Shown piece by piece: positions 49,230 through 62,858 of a stretch of 64,000 nucleotides of DNA. The notes beneath the pieces were generated by a model, which searched no databases, was not told where the DNA came from, and worked only from the letters and a program-made list of their open reading frames with translations. Source of the DNA: PoT sp049331405 (GTDB lineage: Bacteria; Planctomycetota; Planctomycetia; Isosphaerales; Isosphaeraceae); NCBI RefSeq assembly GCF_049331405.1, contig NZ_CP186274.1:5580001-5644000 (forward strand), written 5' to 3'. The position numbers and the translations under genes are program-made. The number at the start of each line of letters is the position of its first letter. Position 1 is the stretch's first letter.

Positions 49230-49583
49230 ATGGCCGCCGACATCCCCGACGAATTCCTCGACCTGATCTCCGACAAGTTCCGGATGCTCGCCGATCCCAC
49301 GCGGTTGGCCATCCTCCGCTGCTTGATGCAGGGGGAGAAGAATGTGTCAGAGGTCGTGGAGGGGACGGGCAGGAGCCAGGCCAACGTCTCGAAGCACCTC
49401 AAGATGCTCACCGAGTCCGGCCTGGTGGGTCGGAGGAAAGCCGGCTTGCAGGTCTTCTATCGGATCGACGACCCGCTCGTGGAGCGGCTTTGCGAACTGG
49501 TCTGCGAGTCCATCGTCCGCGAAATTCGCGAGGGCCTCGCCAAGGGGAACAAACTGCTAGGCGACCTGCCTCCCGGGGGATGA
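49230..49583 (+). CDS. ArsR-family transcriptional regulator
   Basis: A 117-residue winged-helix repressor: FRMLADPTRLAILRCLMQGE, then the recognition helix region GRSQANVSKHLKMLTESGLV, then the wing RRKAGLQVFYRI. Cys31 lies in the helix before the HTH and Cys92/Cys96-type residues (ERLCELVCES) in the C-terminal helix. This spacing resembles the sulfide/persulfide-sensing ArsR members (BigR/SqrR) rather than the classic metal motif ELCVCDL. Divergent from the rhodanese gene, it probably represses that cluster until sulfide or polysulfide is present. The inducer is an inference. Confidence 0.88.
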   Translation: MAADIPDEFLDLISDKFRMLADPTRLAILRCLMQGEKNVSEVVEGTGRSQANVSKHLKMLTESGLVGRRKAGLQVFYRIDDPLVERLCELVCESIVREIREGLAKGNKLLGDLPPGG

Positions 49584-49682
49584 TAGGACGATCCGCGGCC
49601 TCCGAGTATTAGCCCATCTCTTCTTACTTCCAAATAGATTTGCATACAACAATTTCAAGCAAGGCGAAACCCCGCGGGGCCT

Positions 49683-49952
49683 TCGCGCCCGCGTCGTGGC
49701 ACCGTCCCAAATATCAGCATCCATCAACACTATAATCAGAATGCCGCCCATCTTCTTGATGTCGACCACCGTTGCACTGTTGTGGACGATAGGCATCGAA
49801 TCCTTGACGGAGAGGTTCCCCATCTTCAGGGTGGAGCCCATATCTTCCGGATTCGGGTTGTATTCGAGGAGCTTGGAGGGATCGACGTGGGCCACGATGG
49901 ACCGCATGTTCGGGCCGAACGGAGAGTTGGCGACGGTCCCCGGGGAATTCAT
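49683..49952 (-). pseudogene. Fragment of an RND efflux permease
   Basis: The minus-strand frame reads PFGPNMRSIVAHVDPSKLLEYN, then PEDM, GNLSVKDSMPIVHNSATVVD and KKMGG. This is the order seen in the porter domain of HAE1/CzcA-type permeases (R-x-I-x-V-x-VDP-x-KL..Y..SPxDV...GN...P.....VVD...G.IP). It starts and ends abruptly: there is no N-terminal helix before it, and unrelated, lower-GC sequence follows. The rest of 49584-50061 holds no gene. Confidence 0.5.
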
Positions 49953-50061
49953 CCGGGCGCTTCCCGATATCCCTCACACCGCCGGTGAGATGACATGAGC
50001 CGCCCATATCCTGCGAGAAATCGCGGTTCCGAGGCTTCCTGGCCAAGCTCCGGTTGAAACG

Positions 50062-50100
50062 ATCGTGGCGGGCCCCAGGACACCGGCGGCCCGCCACGAT
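50062..50100 (-). terminator. Hairpin terminator of the G8-domain protein gene
   Basis: A perfect 13-bp stem (ATCGTGGCGGGCC at 50062-50074 with its complement at 50088-50100) lies 27 bases past the stop at 50127. No T run follows. Confidence 0.6.
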
Positions 50101-50126
50101 TCCGGCCTCAAGGGCATATCGTGCGG

Positions 50127-52217
50127 TTACTTGGCGTCCAAATGCAGGACGTGCGGCCGGGGTTCGGAGTGGCCGCGGACGTCTTCGGATTGGGCGCGGA
50201 CCTCGAAGGGCTTGCCGGCGGGGGCGTCGAGGGAGATCTCCCACTCGGCGAAGCTGTCGCGGGTCGAGCGCGCCGGGCGGCCGTTGACGGTGACGCGTCG
50301 CACGTCGCTGGCGTCGGCCGTCGAGCCCTTGACCACGAGCAGGTTGCCGTCGCGGACGGCGCTGGTGATGACCGTGACGGGCGGCATGTCGTCCCGGAAG
50401 CTCGAGAGCCCGCGGAAGGCCCCGCTCTCCCCCTCGGATTTCGAAGGGACGTAGCCCGAGCTGAGCGGGTTGTGGATGTCGTTGACCCGCATGTCGCTGG
50501 TCGTCATCCGGCGGAACCCGGAGCGATCCATGATCGACCGCCAGATCGCCACGTCCGAGCGGAAGACGTCCAGGCCGTCGATGAAGACGCCCGTCGTGCC
50601 GAGGTGGGTCGCCCAGTTCGCCTCCCAGCAGCGGAAGTCGCGGATCCAGAACGGGTGCTCCCCTTTGGGCATGGCCTCGGCGGCCTCGCGGGCCAGGGTC
50701 TCGTTCTGGCTGTAGAAGTCGAGGCCTCGGTCAGGCCGGGTGACGCCCCGGAGGTTGAGGCAGAAGAACTTCATCGTGTGGGCTTCGTTGCCCTGGAACC
50801 GGACGAACGGCATGATCCTCGAGTCCTCGGGCTGGATCGAGCCGTCGGGCTGTCGGATCGGTCGGATCGGGTCGTAATTCTCGGTCTTCTTGGTGTCGAA
50901 GCGGTAGCCGTACTCGGCGCACTCGACGGCCACGTTCCTGGTGAAGCTGTTCTGGCTGTTCGCCCACCAGAATCCGGCCCCTCGGTTGAGGTCGAAGGGG
51001 ACATCCTGATCCTTCTGCGGCTTGCCGGGCATCACAAGCGCCGCGAGGTTGTGGTCGAGGATGTTGTTGATCTCGGTGCCGCTCTCGAGGAAGTAGCCGT
51101 GGCCGACGCTCTTGTAGCCGACGTTGTCGCGAATCACGAGGTCGTCGGTGCCGTGGATGGTGATCCAGCGGTTGTGGCTGTCCCAGATCGATGCACCGAT
51201 GACCGAACTGCCCCGCATCGACTCGCCGGCCAGGTGGAAGTGGATGCTGTAGCGCCCCTTCTCGTCGCGCTTGCCGAGGTGCCGGAACTCCGCGTAGTTG
51301 ATCGAGCCGGCCGAATTCTTGTGGTACATCGTGTGGCCGCGGACCCCGTTGGGATCGGCCGACTCGACGACCACGTTGCGCGTGAGGTTCGCGATCTCGG
51401 CGCGGAAGTTCCCCTCGGCGTAGTGCGAGAAGGCGAGCGGCCTGTCCAGCTTGACCGCGTAGCCGCCGGTGAAGTCCCGGGGCGAGAGGCCGGTGATCTG
51501 CCGCTCCTCGGTCTGGGCCCCTGCGAGGAAATCGCCACCGACACCGCGGCCGTCGCGCTGGCGGCGGGTGCTCGTGACGATGATCTTGTCCCCTTGCTTC
51601 CAGCCCTCGGCCCATTCATCGACGTAGACCGACGTCGCGCCGGCGTCGGCCGTCTTGCGGACCTTGAGCCAGGTCTGGGGCATCGGGGTGCCGTGGAACT
51701 CCATCCGGCCGCCGCAGCAGACGATGGCCGGGCACGAGACCTTATCCATCCCCTCGATGTAATGCAGCCGGATCGTCGCGGTGTGGTCGGGGGCGATCGG
51801 AGAGCCGGGCTTCCCCACGAGCAGGGCCGGGCGGCTCCCCTCCCCCATCCCCTTCATGTCACCCATCGAGGCGTGGCAGTCGAAGCCATCTTCCGACGGC
51901 TTATCGCTGCGGACGATCGTGAGCAGGCCGACCTCGAGCCGGGTGGTGCGATCCCTGGCGAACTCGAGCGTCCCGGCGACCTGGACGAGCCGGATGACCT
52001 CCTCGGAAGCGACGTCGTAGCCGACCTCGTGGCCGGACCGGATGACCACCCGGTCGCCCGCCTTCGGGACGCGGCCCACGTCCCAGGTCTCCTTCGCCGA
52101 CCAGGGCCCCGATTTGGTGGAGCGGACCACCGGGGGCTCCTCGGCCCGGATGGTCGAGTTGAGCGTGAACAAGGTCGTCAGGACGACACCGATGCGGATC
52201 GAGAAACTTCTTATCAT
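50127..52217 (-). CDS. Secreted G8-domain / parallel beta-helix protein (CEMIP-like)
   Basis: A 696-residue protein. The start at ATG 52217 gives a signal peptide (MIRSFSIRIGVVLTTLFTLN, cleavage near residue 27). Residues ~32-160 are a G8 domain (SKSGPWSAKETWDVGRVPKAGDRVVI region, then GTLEFARDRTTRLEV and WLKVRKTADAG). Residues ~200-560 form a right-handed beta-helix with the CEMIP/PKHD1L1 signature order HTMYHKNSAGSINYAEF, YSIHFHLAG, GHGYFLESGTE and ILDHNLAALV. The last ~85 residues are an Ig-like domain (VTVITSAVRDGNLLVVKGS). Family members bind or cleave polysaccharides such as hyaluronan in animals; the bacterial substrate is unknown. It follows a DUF1559 gene by 85 bases on the same strand. 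Confidence 0.85.
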   Translation of the reverse strand: MIRSFSIRIGVVLTTLFTLNSTIRAEEPPVVRSTKSGPWSAKETWDVGRVPKAGDRVVIRSGHEVGYDVASEEVIRLVQVAGTLEFARDRTTRLEVGLLTIVRSDKPSEDGFDCHASMGDMKGMGEGSRPALLVGKPGSPIAPDHTATIRLHYIEGMDKVSCPAIVCCGGRMEFHGTPMPQTWLKVRKTADAGATSVYVDEWAEGWKQGDKIIVTSTRRQRDGRGVGGDFLAGAQTEERQITGLSPRDFTGGYAVKLDRPLAFSHYAEGNFRAEIANLTRNVVVESADPNGVRGHTMYHKNSAGSINYAEFRHLGKRDEKGRYSIHFHLAGESMRGSSVIGASIWDSHNRWITIHGTDDLVIRDNVGYKSVGHGYFLESGTEINNILDHNLAALVMPGKPQKDQDVPFDLNRGAGFWWANSQNSFTRNVAVECAEYGYRFDTKKTENYDPIRPIRQPDGSIQPEDSRIMPFVRFQGNEAHTMKFFCLNLRGVTRPDRGLDFYSQNETLAREAAEAMPKGEHPFWIRDFRCWEANWATHLGTTGVFIDGLDVFRSDVAIWRSIMDRSGFRRMTTSDMRVNDIHNPLSSGYVPSKSEGESGAFRGLSSFRDDMPPVTVITSAVRDGNLLVVKGSTADASDVRRVTVNGRPARSTRDSFAEWEISLDAPAGKPFEVRAQSEDVRGHSEPRPHVLHLDAK

Positions 52218-52302
52218 GAGTTGATCTCGAAAGTGAAAACAACGGCCGACGTGTATAAAGAGAGTGTGGTCCATCGACGAAGCCTCGCCGCCTGTGGCCG
52301 GC

Positions 52303-53286
52303 TCAGTCCTGGACGATCTCGCCGCCATTCCGGCTGACGAAGGACATCAGGGATGAGACGGTCATGGTTTGCCGGAACATCCTGACGCTGCCGTCCCCCA
52401 TCGCGACGTTCGCCCCCGAAGGGTGGAATCCGAAGACCCCCTGCGAGTTGTTGCAGTTGATCGCGCAGGCGGTCCCGGCGGGGGTGCTCGTGTTCGTCGG
52501 CGGCGGGGCGTTGGAATACCCCTGGACCTGGAACGCACACCAACCGAGCCAGGCCCCCCAGGCTCCCGGCTGGTCGAGCGTCAGGTCGGTGTCCGGCATC
52601 GGCCAGCCCACGCCCTTGACGTAGTGCTTGTCATACCCCGCGTGCTCGAGGAACAAGGTGGTGTTCGAGAGCCCGTCGCTGACCATCGCCATCGTCGGCG
52701 TGGTGCCCTTGAGGATCGGGTCGGGCGCGGTGGCGCCGGGGTATAGCAAGGTGATGGTCGCCGCGCTGATGGCGTGGTTGACCCAGTAGTCGCAGACCCA
52801 GCCCGTCATGTTGGCGCCGTTGGCGTCGGTGATGAAGGCCCCATACGACTTCCCGGTCGAGCTGGCTTTCCGCAGTCGGATGGTCTGCTGGTTCGGATTC
52901 GATGGGCAGAGGAGGACCGACAGGTTCGTGTTCGAGACCGTCTGGTTGCCGGGGTCGGCGAATCCGCCCGAGAGCGTGACGTTGAACGCGTTGTTGAGCA
53001 CCCCTTGCTCCAGGAACGGGAGCATCGTGACCATGTGGCCATACTGGGGCTTGCTGGACGGCCTGGCGGAAGGGAAACATCCGTTGACGTCGTGATAGTT
53101 GTGCGCGGCCAATGCGATCTGCTTCAGGTTGTTGACGCACTGGATCCGCCTCGCGGCCTCGCGTGCCGCCTGGACGGCCGGCAGCAGCAGGGCGATCAGC
53201 ACCGCGATGATCGCGATGACCACGAGGAGCTCGATGAGCGTGAAGGCGCCACGGCGTCTTGGACGCCAAACAGGGGAATGCGACAC
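52303..53286 (-). CDS. DUF1559 prepilin-like protein
   Basis: A 327-residue protein with a type IV prepilin-like N-terminus, RRRGAFTLIELLVVIAIIAV, at about residues 9-28, then LLPAVQAAREAARR, NLKQIALAAHNYHD and a C-terminal GDGSVRMF motif, all hallmarks of the DUF1559 family greatly expanded in planctomycetes. I prefer GTG 53286 (AAGGAG ten bases upstream) to ATG 53346 because it gives the short basic leader normal for prepilins. Cleavage should occur after GA in RRRGA-FTLIEL. It is probably a pseudopilin-like surface protein. The G8-domain gene downstream may share its transcript. Confidence 0.9.
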   Translation of the reverse strand: MSHSPVWRPRRRGAFTLIELLVVIAIIAVLIALLLPAVQAAREAARRIQCVNNLKQIALAAHNYHDVNGCFPSARPSSKPQYGHMVTMLPFLEQGVLNNAFNVTLSGGFADPGNQTVSNTNLSVLLCPSNPNQQTIRLRKASSTGKSYGAFITDANGANMTGWVCDYWVNHAISAATITLLYPGATAPDPILKGTTPTMAMVSDGLSNTTLFLEHAGYDKHYVKGVGWPMPDTDLTLDQPGAWGAWLGWCAFQVQGYSNAPPPTNTSTPAGTACAINCNNSQGVFGFHPSGANVAMGDGSVRMFRQTMTVSSLMSFVSRNGGEIVQD

Positions 53287-53640
53287 GAGGCAGGATCTCC
53301 TTGAGGATGACGAACATCCGTGCCAACCAAACAAGACCGATCCCATGATCGATCACTGATTTCAGGTTGACTTAGTGTCCGAACCAAGGCCCCTAGCGGC
53401 CGAGTCGCACCGCACTTGCAATCGTCATACCATGCACCGCAGCCAACGGATCGGAGCGTACGCGCCTGAAGGAATCTACAAAAGACATCATTGGTGAGAG
53501 TTGGCCCAATCGATCGCGTGGACAGGAATTCGCCGAAGGAGGCGAATTCCTGTCCACGAGGGATCAAGCGTTGCGTCGAATGATTGGGGCGACGGCGGAA
53601 ACACGTCCACATGAGTTGCGCTGGTGGAAATCGCCACAGC
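53287..53640. other. Intergenic region ahead of the DUF1559 gene
   Basis: About 350 bases with no gene. It contains the 18-bp hairpin at 53517-53558 and, nearer the DUF1559 gene, a lower-GC segment that presumably holds its promoter. Confidence 0.5.
53517..53558 (-). terminator. Perfect 18-bp hairpin after the DUF1801 gene
   Basis: CGTGGACAGGAATTCGCC (53517-53534) pairs exactly with 53541-53558 across a 6-base loop. It lies ~80 bases past the stop at 53641 on the minus strand. The long perfect stem without a T run could also be a protein-binding or repeat-type palindrome. Confidence 0.6.
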
Positions 53641-54069
53641 TCACGTTTTTTTTCGACCGCCGGCTTTGGACGCATTCAAGGCCACGGCATCCCGAATGAG
53701 GGTCTTCAGGGCCTCCTCATCCAGGGTGTCGCCCTCGCGGAAATCGATCGCGCGCCGAGTGTTGCCTTCGAGGCTGGAGTTGAAGAGGCCCGAAGGGTCC
53801 CCGAGCGAGGCCCCCTTGGCGAACGTCAACTTCACGGCGCCCTTGTACGTCTCGCCGGTGCAGACGATGCCGTCGTGCGAGAAGGTCGGGACCCCGGCCG
53901 GATTCGTCGGCTTGATCCACTTCCGCTCCTCGATCATCTCGGGGGCCGCGTCCATGATCAGGGTGCGGATCCGACTGAGCATCTCAACCCGCCAGTCGGC
54001 GGCGGGCTCGAGGCTCGCGTCGGCGGGTTCGGATGCAGACTCGGCGATCTTCGATGGGCCCTTCTTCAC
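53641..54069 (-). CDS. DUF1801 (YdhG-like) domain protein
   Basis: A 142-residue cytoplasmic protein. I start it at GTG 54069, which has AAGGAGG seven bases upstream; the longer upstream frame runs through another gene. After a charged ~35-residue N-terminus the DUF1801 fold is visible: LIMDAAPEMIEERKWIKPTN, VPTFSHDGIVCTGETYKGAVKLTF, a GLFNSSLEGNTRRAIDF segment, and the basic C-terminus GGRKKT. Family members resemble frataxin-like or alpha-amylase-inhibitor-like small domains with no firm function. A small frameshifted gene lies 25 bases upstream on the same strand. Confidence 0.82.
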   Translation of the reverse strand: MKKGPSKIAESASEPADASLEPAADWRVEMLSRIRTLIMDAAPEMIEERKWIKPTNPAGVPTFSHDGIVCTGETYKGAVKLTFAKGASLGDPSGLFNSSLEGNTRRAIDFREGDTLDEEALKTLIRDAVALNASKAGGRKKT

Positions 54070-54094
54070 GCCCCTGCCTCCTTGGTAAAAAGGT

Positions 54095-54465
54095 TCAAGC
54101 CTTCGGCCGGTGCGCCTCCAGGAACCCCTCGACCCACGAGTGGTCGCCGGCCATCGAGCGGGCGACGAGCCCTGGCACAACAACGAAGTACCAGCCGAAA
54201 TAGGTATCCTGGAACCACCCATCGCCCAGACGCACGCAGTCGCAACTGATCGCCATCCCGTCGGTCAGCTCGCCCGGGCGGGCGTCCTCGGGATCGACCC
54301 ATTCGCACGCGCCATTCAGAGAGTCGTCGTCGATCTCCAGACCCGAGAGCTGCCGCAGACGTAGACCCTACCGTCGTAGGCATCGACGTTCACGCAGGGC
54401 TTGTCCTCGACCCGGAGGATCATCGCCTGAACCGCTTCGCGTTGCTTGGGCTCCCAGAAATCCAT
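54095..54465 (-). pseudogene. Small hypothetical gene broken by one frameshift
   Basis: From ATG 54465 (GGAGGA upstream) the frame reads MDFWEPKQREAVQAMILRVE, then VNVDAYDGRVYV, and stops early. A shift of one base at about 54340-54365 joins it to a frame reading LSGLEIDDDSLNGACEW, EDARPGELTDGMAI, RLGDGWFQDTYFGWYFVV and GFLEAHRPKA, ending at 54095. The joined protein would be ~123 residues. Each half alone is too short to look like a gene, but both halves have good codon-position bias and the second half is rich in Trp and acidic residues. It is either a recent pseudogene or a sequence error. No family recognised. Confidence 0.6.
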
Positions 54466-54695
54466 CGGCGAGTCCTCCGTCGGATCTCCACGCGCCGAGG
54501 CGAGTGGTCACTCCCCAGCTCCTTCGCCCGCATCCCTTCGTCCGCTGGGCGGATTCTACCCACCCGGCCTCTGCGGTTCGAGCGGGACTCCCCTTTGGAT
54601 GAGGGGCGTCGGGCCGATCCCCACTCCGATGGCATCCCATTCGCTGATTTGATTTTGCGTCTGTATTATTCGTCGAGTCGTTGGAGCCGCGTTCG

Positions 54696-56090
54696 ATGGC
54701 CGAGCCTACGGAAATCTTTGATGCGATCCTGATCGGTGCCGGGCAGGCAAACAACCCCCTTGCGCGATCGCTCGCGAGGTCGGGACGTCGCGTCGCCCTG
54801 ATCGAGAAGGGCAAGATCGGCGGGACCTGCGTCAACACCGGTTGCACGCCGACCAAGACGATGGCCGCCAGCGCCCGAATCGCCTACCTGGCTCGACGCG
54901 CCGGCGAGTATGGCGTGCATCCCGGTGCGGTCGAGGTCCGGCTCGACGAGGCCCGGGATCGGACGCGGGCGATCGTCGAGCGGTTCAGCTCCGGGAGCGA
55001 GAGGAAGCTCGAGTCGACGGAAGGCCTGGAGCTGATCCGGGGGCGTGGCTCCTTCGCCGCCCCGCGCACGGTGCGCGTGGAGCTCAACGACGGCGGCACC
55101 CGCCTGCTCTCCGGCGAGGTGATCGTCATCGACACCGGCTGCCGCCCCGCCCGTCCCGAGATCCCCGGCCTGAATTCCGTCCCATGGCTCGACTCCTCGG
55201 GGGTCCTGGAGCTTGGCGAGATCCCCGAGCACCTGCTCGTCCTCGGCGGCGGCTATATCGGCGTCGAGTTCGCCCAGATGTTCCGCCGGTTCGGCAGCCG
55301 CGTGACGCTCTTCCAGAAGGGCGGGCAACTGCTCTCGCGAGAAGATCCGGACATGGCCGAGGCCCTCGCCGAGATCCTCCGCGAGGACGGGCTCGACGTC
55401 ATCCTGAACGGCGAGGCCACGCGGGTCGGGGGTAGCGCCGGGGACATCCAACTGAGCGTGCGGTCGGACGGTCGAGTGCGAGAGGTGACCGGCTCGCACC
55501 TCCTTGTCGCCACCGGGCGCGTGCCGAACACGGAAGACCTGAACCTAACCGCCGCGGGGATTCGAGTGGACGACCGGGGCTTCATCCCGGTCGATGAACG
55601 TCTGGCGACCAACGTGCCTGGGATCTACGCCCTCGGCGACGTGAACGGCGGCCCGGCCTTCACCCACGTCTCCCACCACGACAACCAGATCCTGCGCGAG
55701 AACCTCTTGCACGACGCCGGCCGTACGACCTCCGGGCGCCTGATCCCCTTCACCGTGTTCACCGACCCCCAGTTCGGGCGGGTCGGCCTGACCGAGGAGG
55801 AGGCGCGCGAACGTGGACATCAGTTGCGGATCGCGAGGCTGCCCATGACCGACATTGCCAGGGCCGTCGAGATCGGCGAGTCGCGAGGTCTCCTCAAGGC
55901 GATCGTGGACGCCCGCACGGACCTCATCCTCGGCTGCACGGCACTCGGGATCGAGGGGGGCGAGATCATGGCGATGGTGCAAATCGCCATGATGGGAAGG
56001 CTCTCCTATCGGCGGATCCGCGACGATATGTTCGCCCACCCGACCCTGGCCAGGGGGCTCAATAACCTCTTCGCCCACCTGGAGGAATGA
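54696..56090 (+). CDS. Pyridine nucleotide-disulfide oxidoreductase (MerA/Lpd-like)
   Basis: A 464-residue class I flavoprotein. It contains the FAD site AILIGAGQANNPLARSLA, the redox-active disulfide GGTCVNTGCTPTKTM, the NAD(P)H site LLVLGGGYIGVEFAQMF, the second FAD site IYALGDVNGG, and a dimerisation domain with FTDPQFGRVGLTEEEA. Near the C-terminus FAHPTLARG keeps the HPT of glutathione/lipoamide reductases, but the usual following Glu is not there. It has no N-terminal heavy-metal domain and no C-terminal CysCys of MerA. Start ATG 54696 was chosen over TTG 54681. Likely an NAD(P)H-dependent disulfide or quinone reductase; exact substrate unknown. Confidence 0.88.
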   Translation: MAEPTEIFDAILIGAGQANNPLARSLARSGRRVALIEKGKIGGTCVNTGCTPTKTMAASARIAYLARRAGEYGVHPGAVEVRLDEARDRTRAIVERFSSGSERKLESTEGLELIRGRGSFAAPRTVRVELNDGGTRLLSGEVIVIDTGCRPARPEIPGLNSVPWLDSSGVLELGEIPEHLLVLGGGYIGVEFAQMFRRFGSRVTLFQKGGQLLSREDPDMAEALAEILREDGLDVILNGEATRVGGSAGDIQLSVRSDGRVREVTGSHLLVATGRVPNTEDLNLTAAGIRVDDRGFIPVDERLATNVPGIYALGDVNGGPAFTHVSHHDNQILRENLLHDAGRTTSGRLIPFTVFTDPQFGRVGLTEEEARERGHQLRIARLPMTDIARAVEIGESRGLLKAIVDARTDLILGCTALGIEGGEIMAMVQIAMMGRLSYRRIRDDMFAHPTLARGLNNLFAHLEE

Positions 56091-56121
56091 TGGACGCCGA
56101 GGGCCGGGCGTCCTGGCTGTG

Positions 56122-60816
<4,695 letters not shown>

Positions 60817-61664
60817 CGGTCCCTCTGCCGAGCGGTATTCTGTCCGTCTGCTGGAGCTGCCCAGGCAGCGCGTCCAGGATCCGTCCGCCGACAACGACGG
60901 GGCCGATTGCTTCCGTCCAGACGGCTACCGATTCGCACGGCCGCCAAGGGAGAGATTTTATCTTCCGACGCCGCGAATCCCAACGTGGATCAGCATCACA
61001 TCCCTCCACCTACCCGCCGAGATCTCGTCGCCTTTTTGGCATTCTGGAGAGCGAGACTTCGAAGCCGAACGATCCGAGAAGTTCCTTGCCGATATTCCCG
61101 TTCCCGTGCCCACCCCCCTGCAAAGCGAGGGTAATCTTCCCTCTCAAGACGCCCCCTGCTCATGATCGCCGCCTCGCCGCCTGCCGATCTGATTTCCTGG
61201 CAATCATAGCTCATCGCTCAAGCACGGCATCCGCCAGGGAGCTTGCGAGCTTCACAATTCCTGGCAACATGCTCAGCCTTGCGCTTCGACTTGCCTCCGC
61301 GGGCGACCAAATCACCCCAGTACAGGCAATATCTCTGTAGCGGTGCCTTCACCCGATTCCGCGGAAACTGATGGCGTACGGAACTTGCAAACAGGATGCC
61401 GACCCCTTCCTCCGGAATGTGTGCTTACCACCAGGACGACAAGGAACCTCGCCGATCCTTCAGTACCGCGACCGTAGCAAGGCTCTATTCCGCATCCGGC
61501 CAGCCTGGCCTTCTCGATTGAGACCATCTACGGCCAAGCCAGCGGGATGGCAAACGACTTCAAAGACGGCGAACCTCCGCGGTCCTGTATTTCGGATTCA
61601 ACACGGCCGCCGCATCGTGCCGATTATGCCAACACATGGCATATCACGGCTGCCGGGCAGACCA
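60817..61664. other. Divergent intergenic region
   Basis: About 850 bases between the hybrid-kinase gene and the outer-membrane-type gene. An open plus-strand frame (61371 on) runs into the latter, but its first ~98 codons lack family features and a ribosome-binding site. I see no gene, RNA or clear promoter here. Confidence 0.45.
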
Positions 61665-62687
61665 ATGAATATGGGCGTGTCGTGTACGGTTGGCATCCTT
61701 GCGATCCTGCTATTTCCCGGCCTTACGCTCCAGGGCCGTGGCCAGGAACCCGTCGAGGTGGAACCGGAAATTCCGGACGTCGGGGTGGGACGGGCGCGGT
61801 CGCTCACGGACGTCGCCGGTGAATCGTTGTTCGGCGCACTCCAGCCCGAGGCCTGGCGTCCGCTCGGCATCGGCTCGCTGCTGACGGAGGGCTGGGATCA
61901 GCCGTATGCCCCCGCGGCCGGAGATGCTCCCCGCCAGACGTGGGTCGGAAGCGCCGATGGGGCTTTCTACCGGCTCTATGTCGCCTCCTTCTCCTTCGCC
62001 TCGCTGACCGGGGGCGGGGACGCCTACAACGGCACGGCGATCCTCTTCAGCCCCCTCAGCCGAAGGCTCGAACTCGGCTGGTTCGTGCCCTTCGTCGCCT
62101 CCGCGCCCGACGCCTCGCGGCCGTCCGGGGCGGGCAACTTGACGAATTTCGGCGACCTCACGATCGCGCCTCGGGTCCTCCTGGCGGAAGACCGCCGCTA
62201 CAGCCTGACCAGCAACCTCTTCGTCCGCCTGCCGACCGGCGACGCTCGCAACGGCAACGGCGCGGCCAGCCTGTCTCCCGACGTGGAATTCTGGGCGAAT
62301 CCGTTCGACCGCTGGGTCATCCGCGGCGGGCTGGGGGTGACGATCCCGACAAACGATTCACCCGCGTCATCGGCCTTGCAGCGGGTCAATCCATGGACGG
62401 GATTCAACGCAACGCCCAGCAATTTCACATCCTTCGACGCTCGGCTGGCGGTTGGCCAGTACCTGACCTCGGCCGAGGCCCACATCTTCAAAAGCTTCGT
62501 CTATTATGCCGCGGCGAATCTGCACACCGAGTTGAGCGGAGGGAACGCCACCTACCTCAGCATCACGCCCGGATTCCGCTTCGGCATCGGCGGAGACTGG
62601 TATGTGCTCGGTGGCCTGGAAGTGCCATTGGTCGGGGCCATGCCGTTCGAAACGCAGACAACGTTTCAATTCATTAGAAATTTCTAA
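61665..62687 (+). CDS. Outer-membrane beta-barrel-like protein
   Basis: A 340-residue protein. ATG 61665 gives a signal peptide (MNMGVSCTVGILAILLFPGL, cleavage near QGRGQ-E); ATG 61671 is an alternative. After a ~60-residue Pro/Glu-rich linker, alternating strands with aromatic girdles appear (GAFYRLYVASFSFASLTGG, YSLTSNLFVRLPTGDARNG, WVIRGGLGVTIPTND, KSFVYYAAANLHTELSGG). The chain ends FQFIRNF, a C-terminal Phe typical of barrels assembled by BamA. It resembles unnamed planctomycete barrel proteins related to transporter/fatty-acid-type porins. Substrate unknown. Confidence 0.72.
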   Translation: MNMGVSCTVGILAILLFPGLTLQGRGQEPVEVEPEIPDVGVGRARSLTDVAGESLFGALQPEAWRPLGIGSLLTEGWDQPYAPAAGDAPRQTWVGSADGAFYRLYVASFSFASLTGGGDAYNGTAILFSPLSRRLELGWFVPFVASAPDASRPSGAGNLTNFGDLTIAPRVLLAEDRRYSLTSNLFVRLPTGDARNGNGAASLSPDVEFWANPFDRWVIRGGLGVTIPTNDSPASSALQRVNPWTGFNATPSNFTSFDARLAVGQYLTSAEAHIFKSFVYYAAANLHTELSGGNATYLSITPGFRFGIGGDWYVLGGLEVPLVGAMPFETQTTFQFIRNF

Positions 62688-62790
62688 ATTCAACACTTGA
62701 CTTGATAACAAAATCGATCATACCATTTCCCTGCAATACTACTCAAATCATCATGAGCAGGACGATCCCGAATCGCGAGCCGACATGCGA

Positions 62791-62819
62791 AAGGGCGAGG
62801 GGACCAGTCCCTCGCCCTT
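62791..62819. terminator. Bidirectional hairpin terminator
   Basis: A perfect 11-bp stem (AAGGGCGAGGG with CCCTCGCCCTT, 7-base loop) sits between the convergent genes ending at 62687 and 62859. Terminal A/T pairs suit use in both directions. Confidence 0.75.
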
Positions 62820-62858
62820 GCTCTGCATTGCATTCATGAATTGCCGACGCCGATCGCC

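Noticed and set aside
61371..61664. An extended N-terminus for the outer-membrane-type protein
   Set aside because: It would place ~98 unrelated residues before a good signal peptide, with no ribosome-binding site at 61371.
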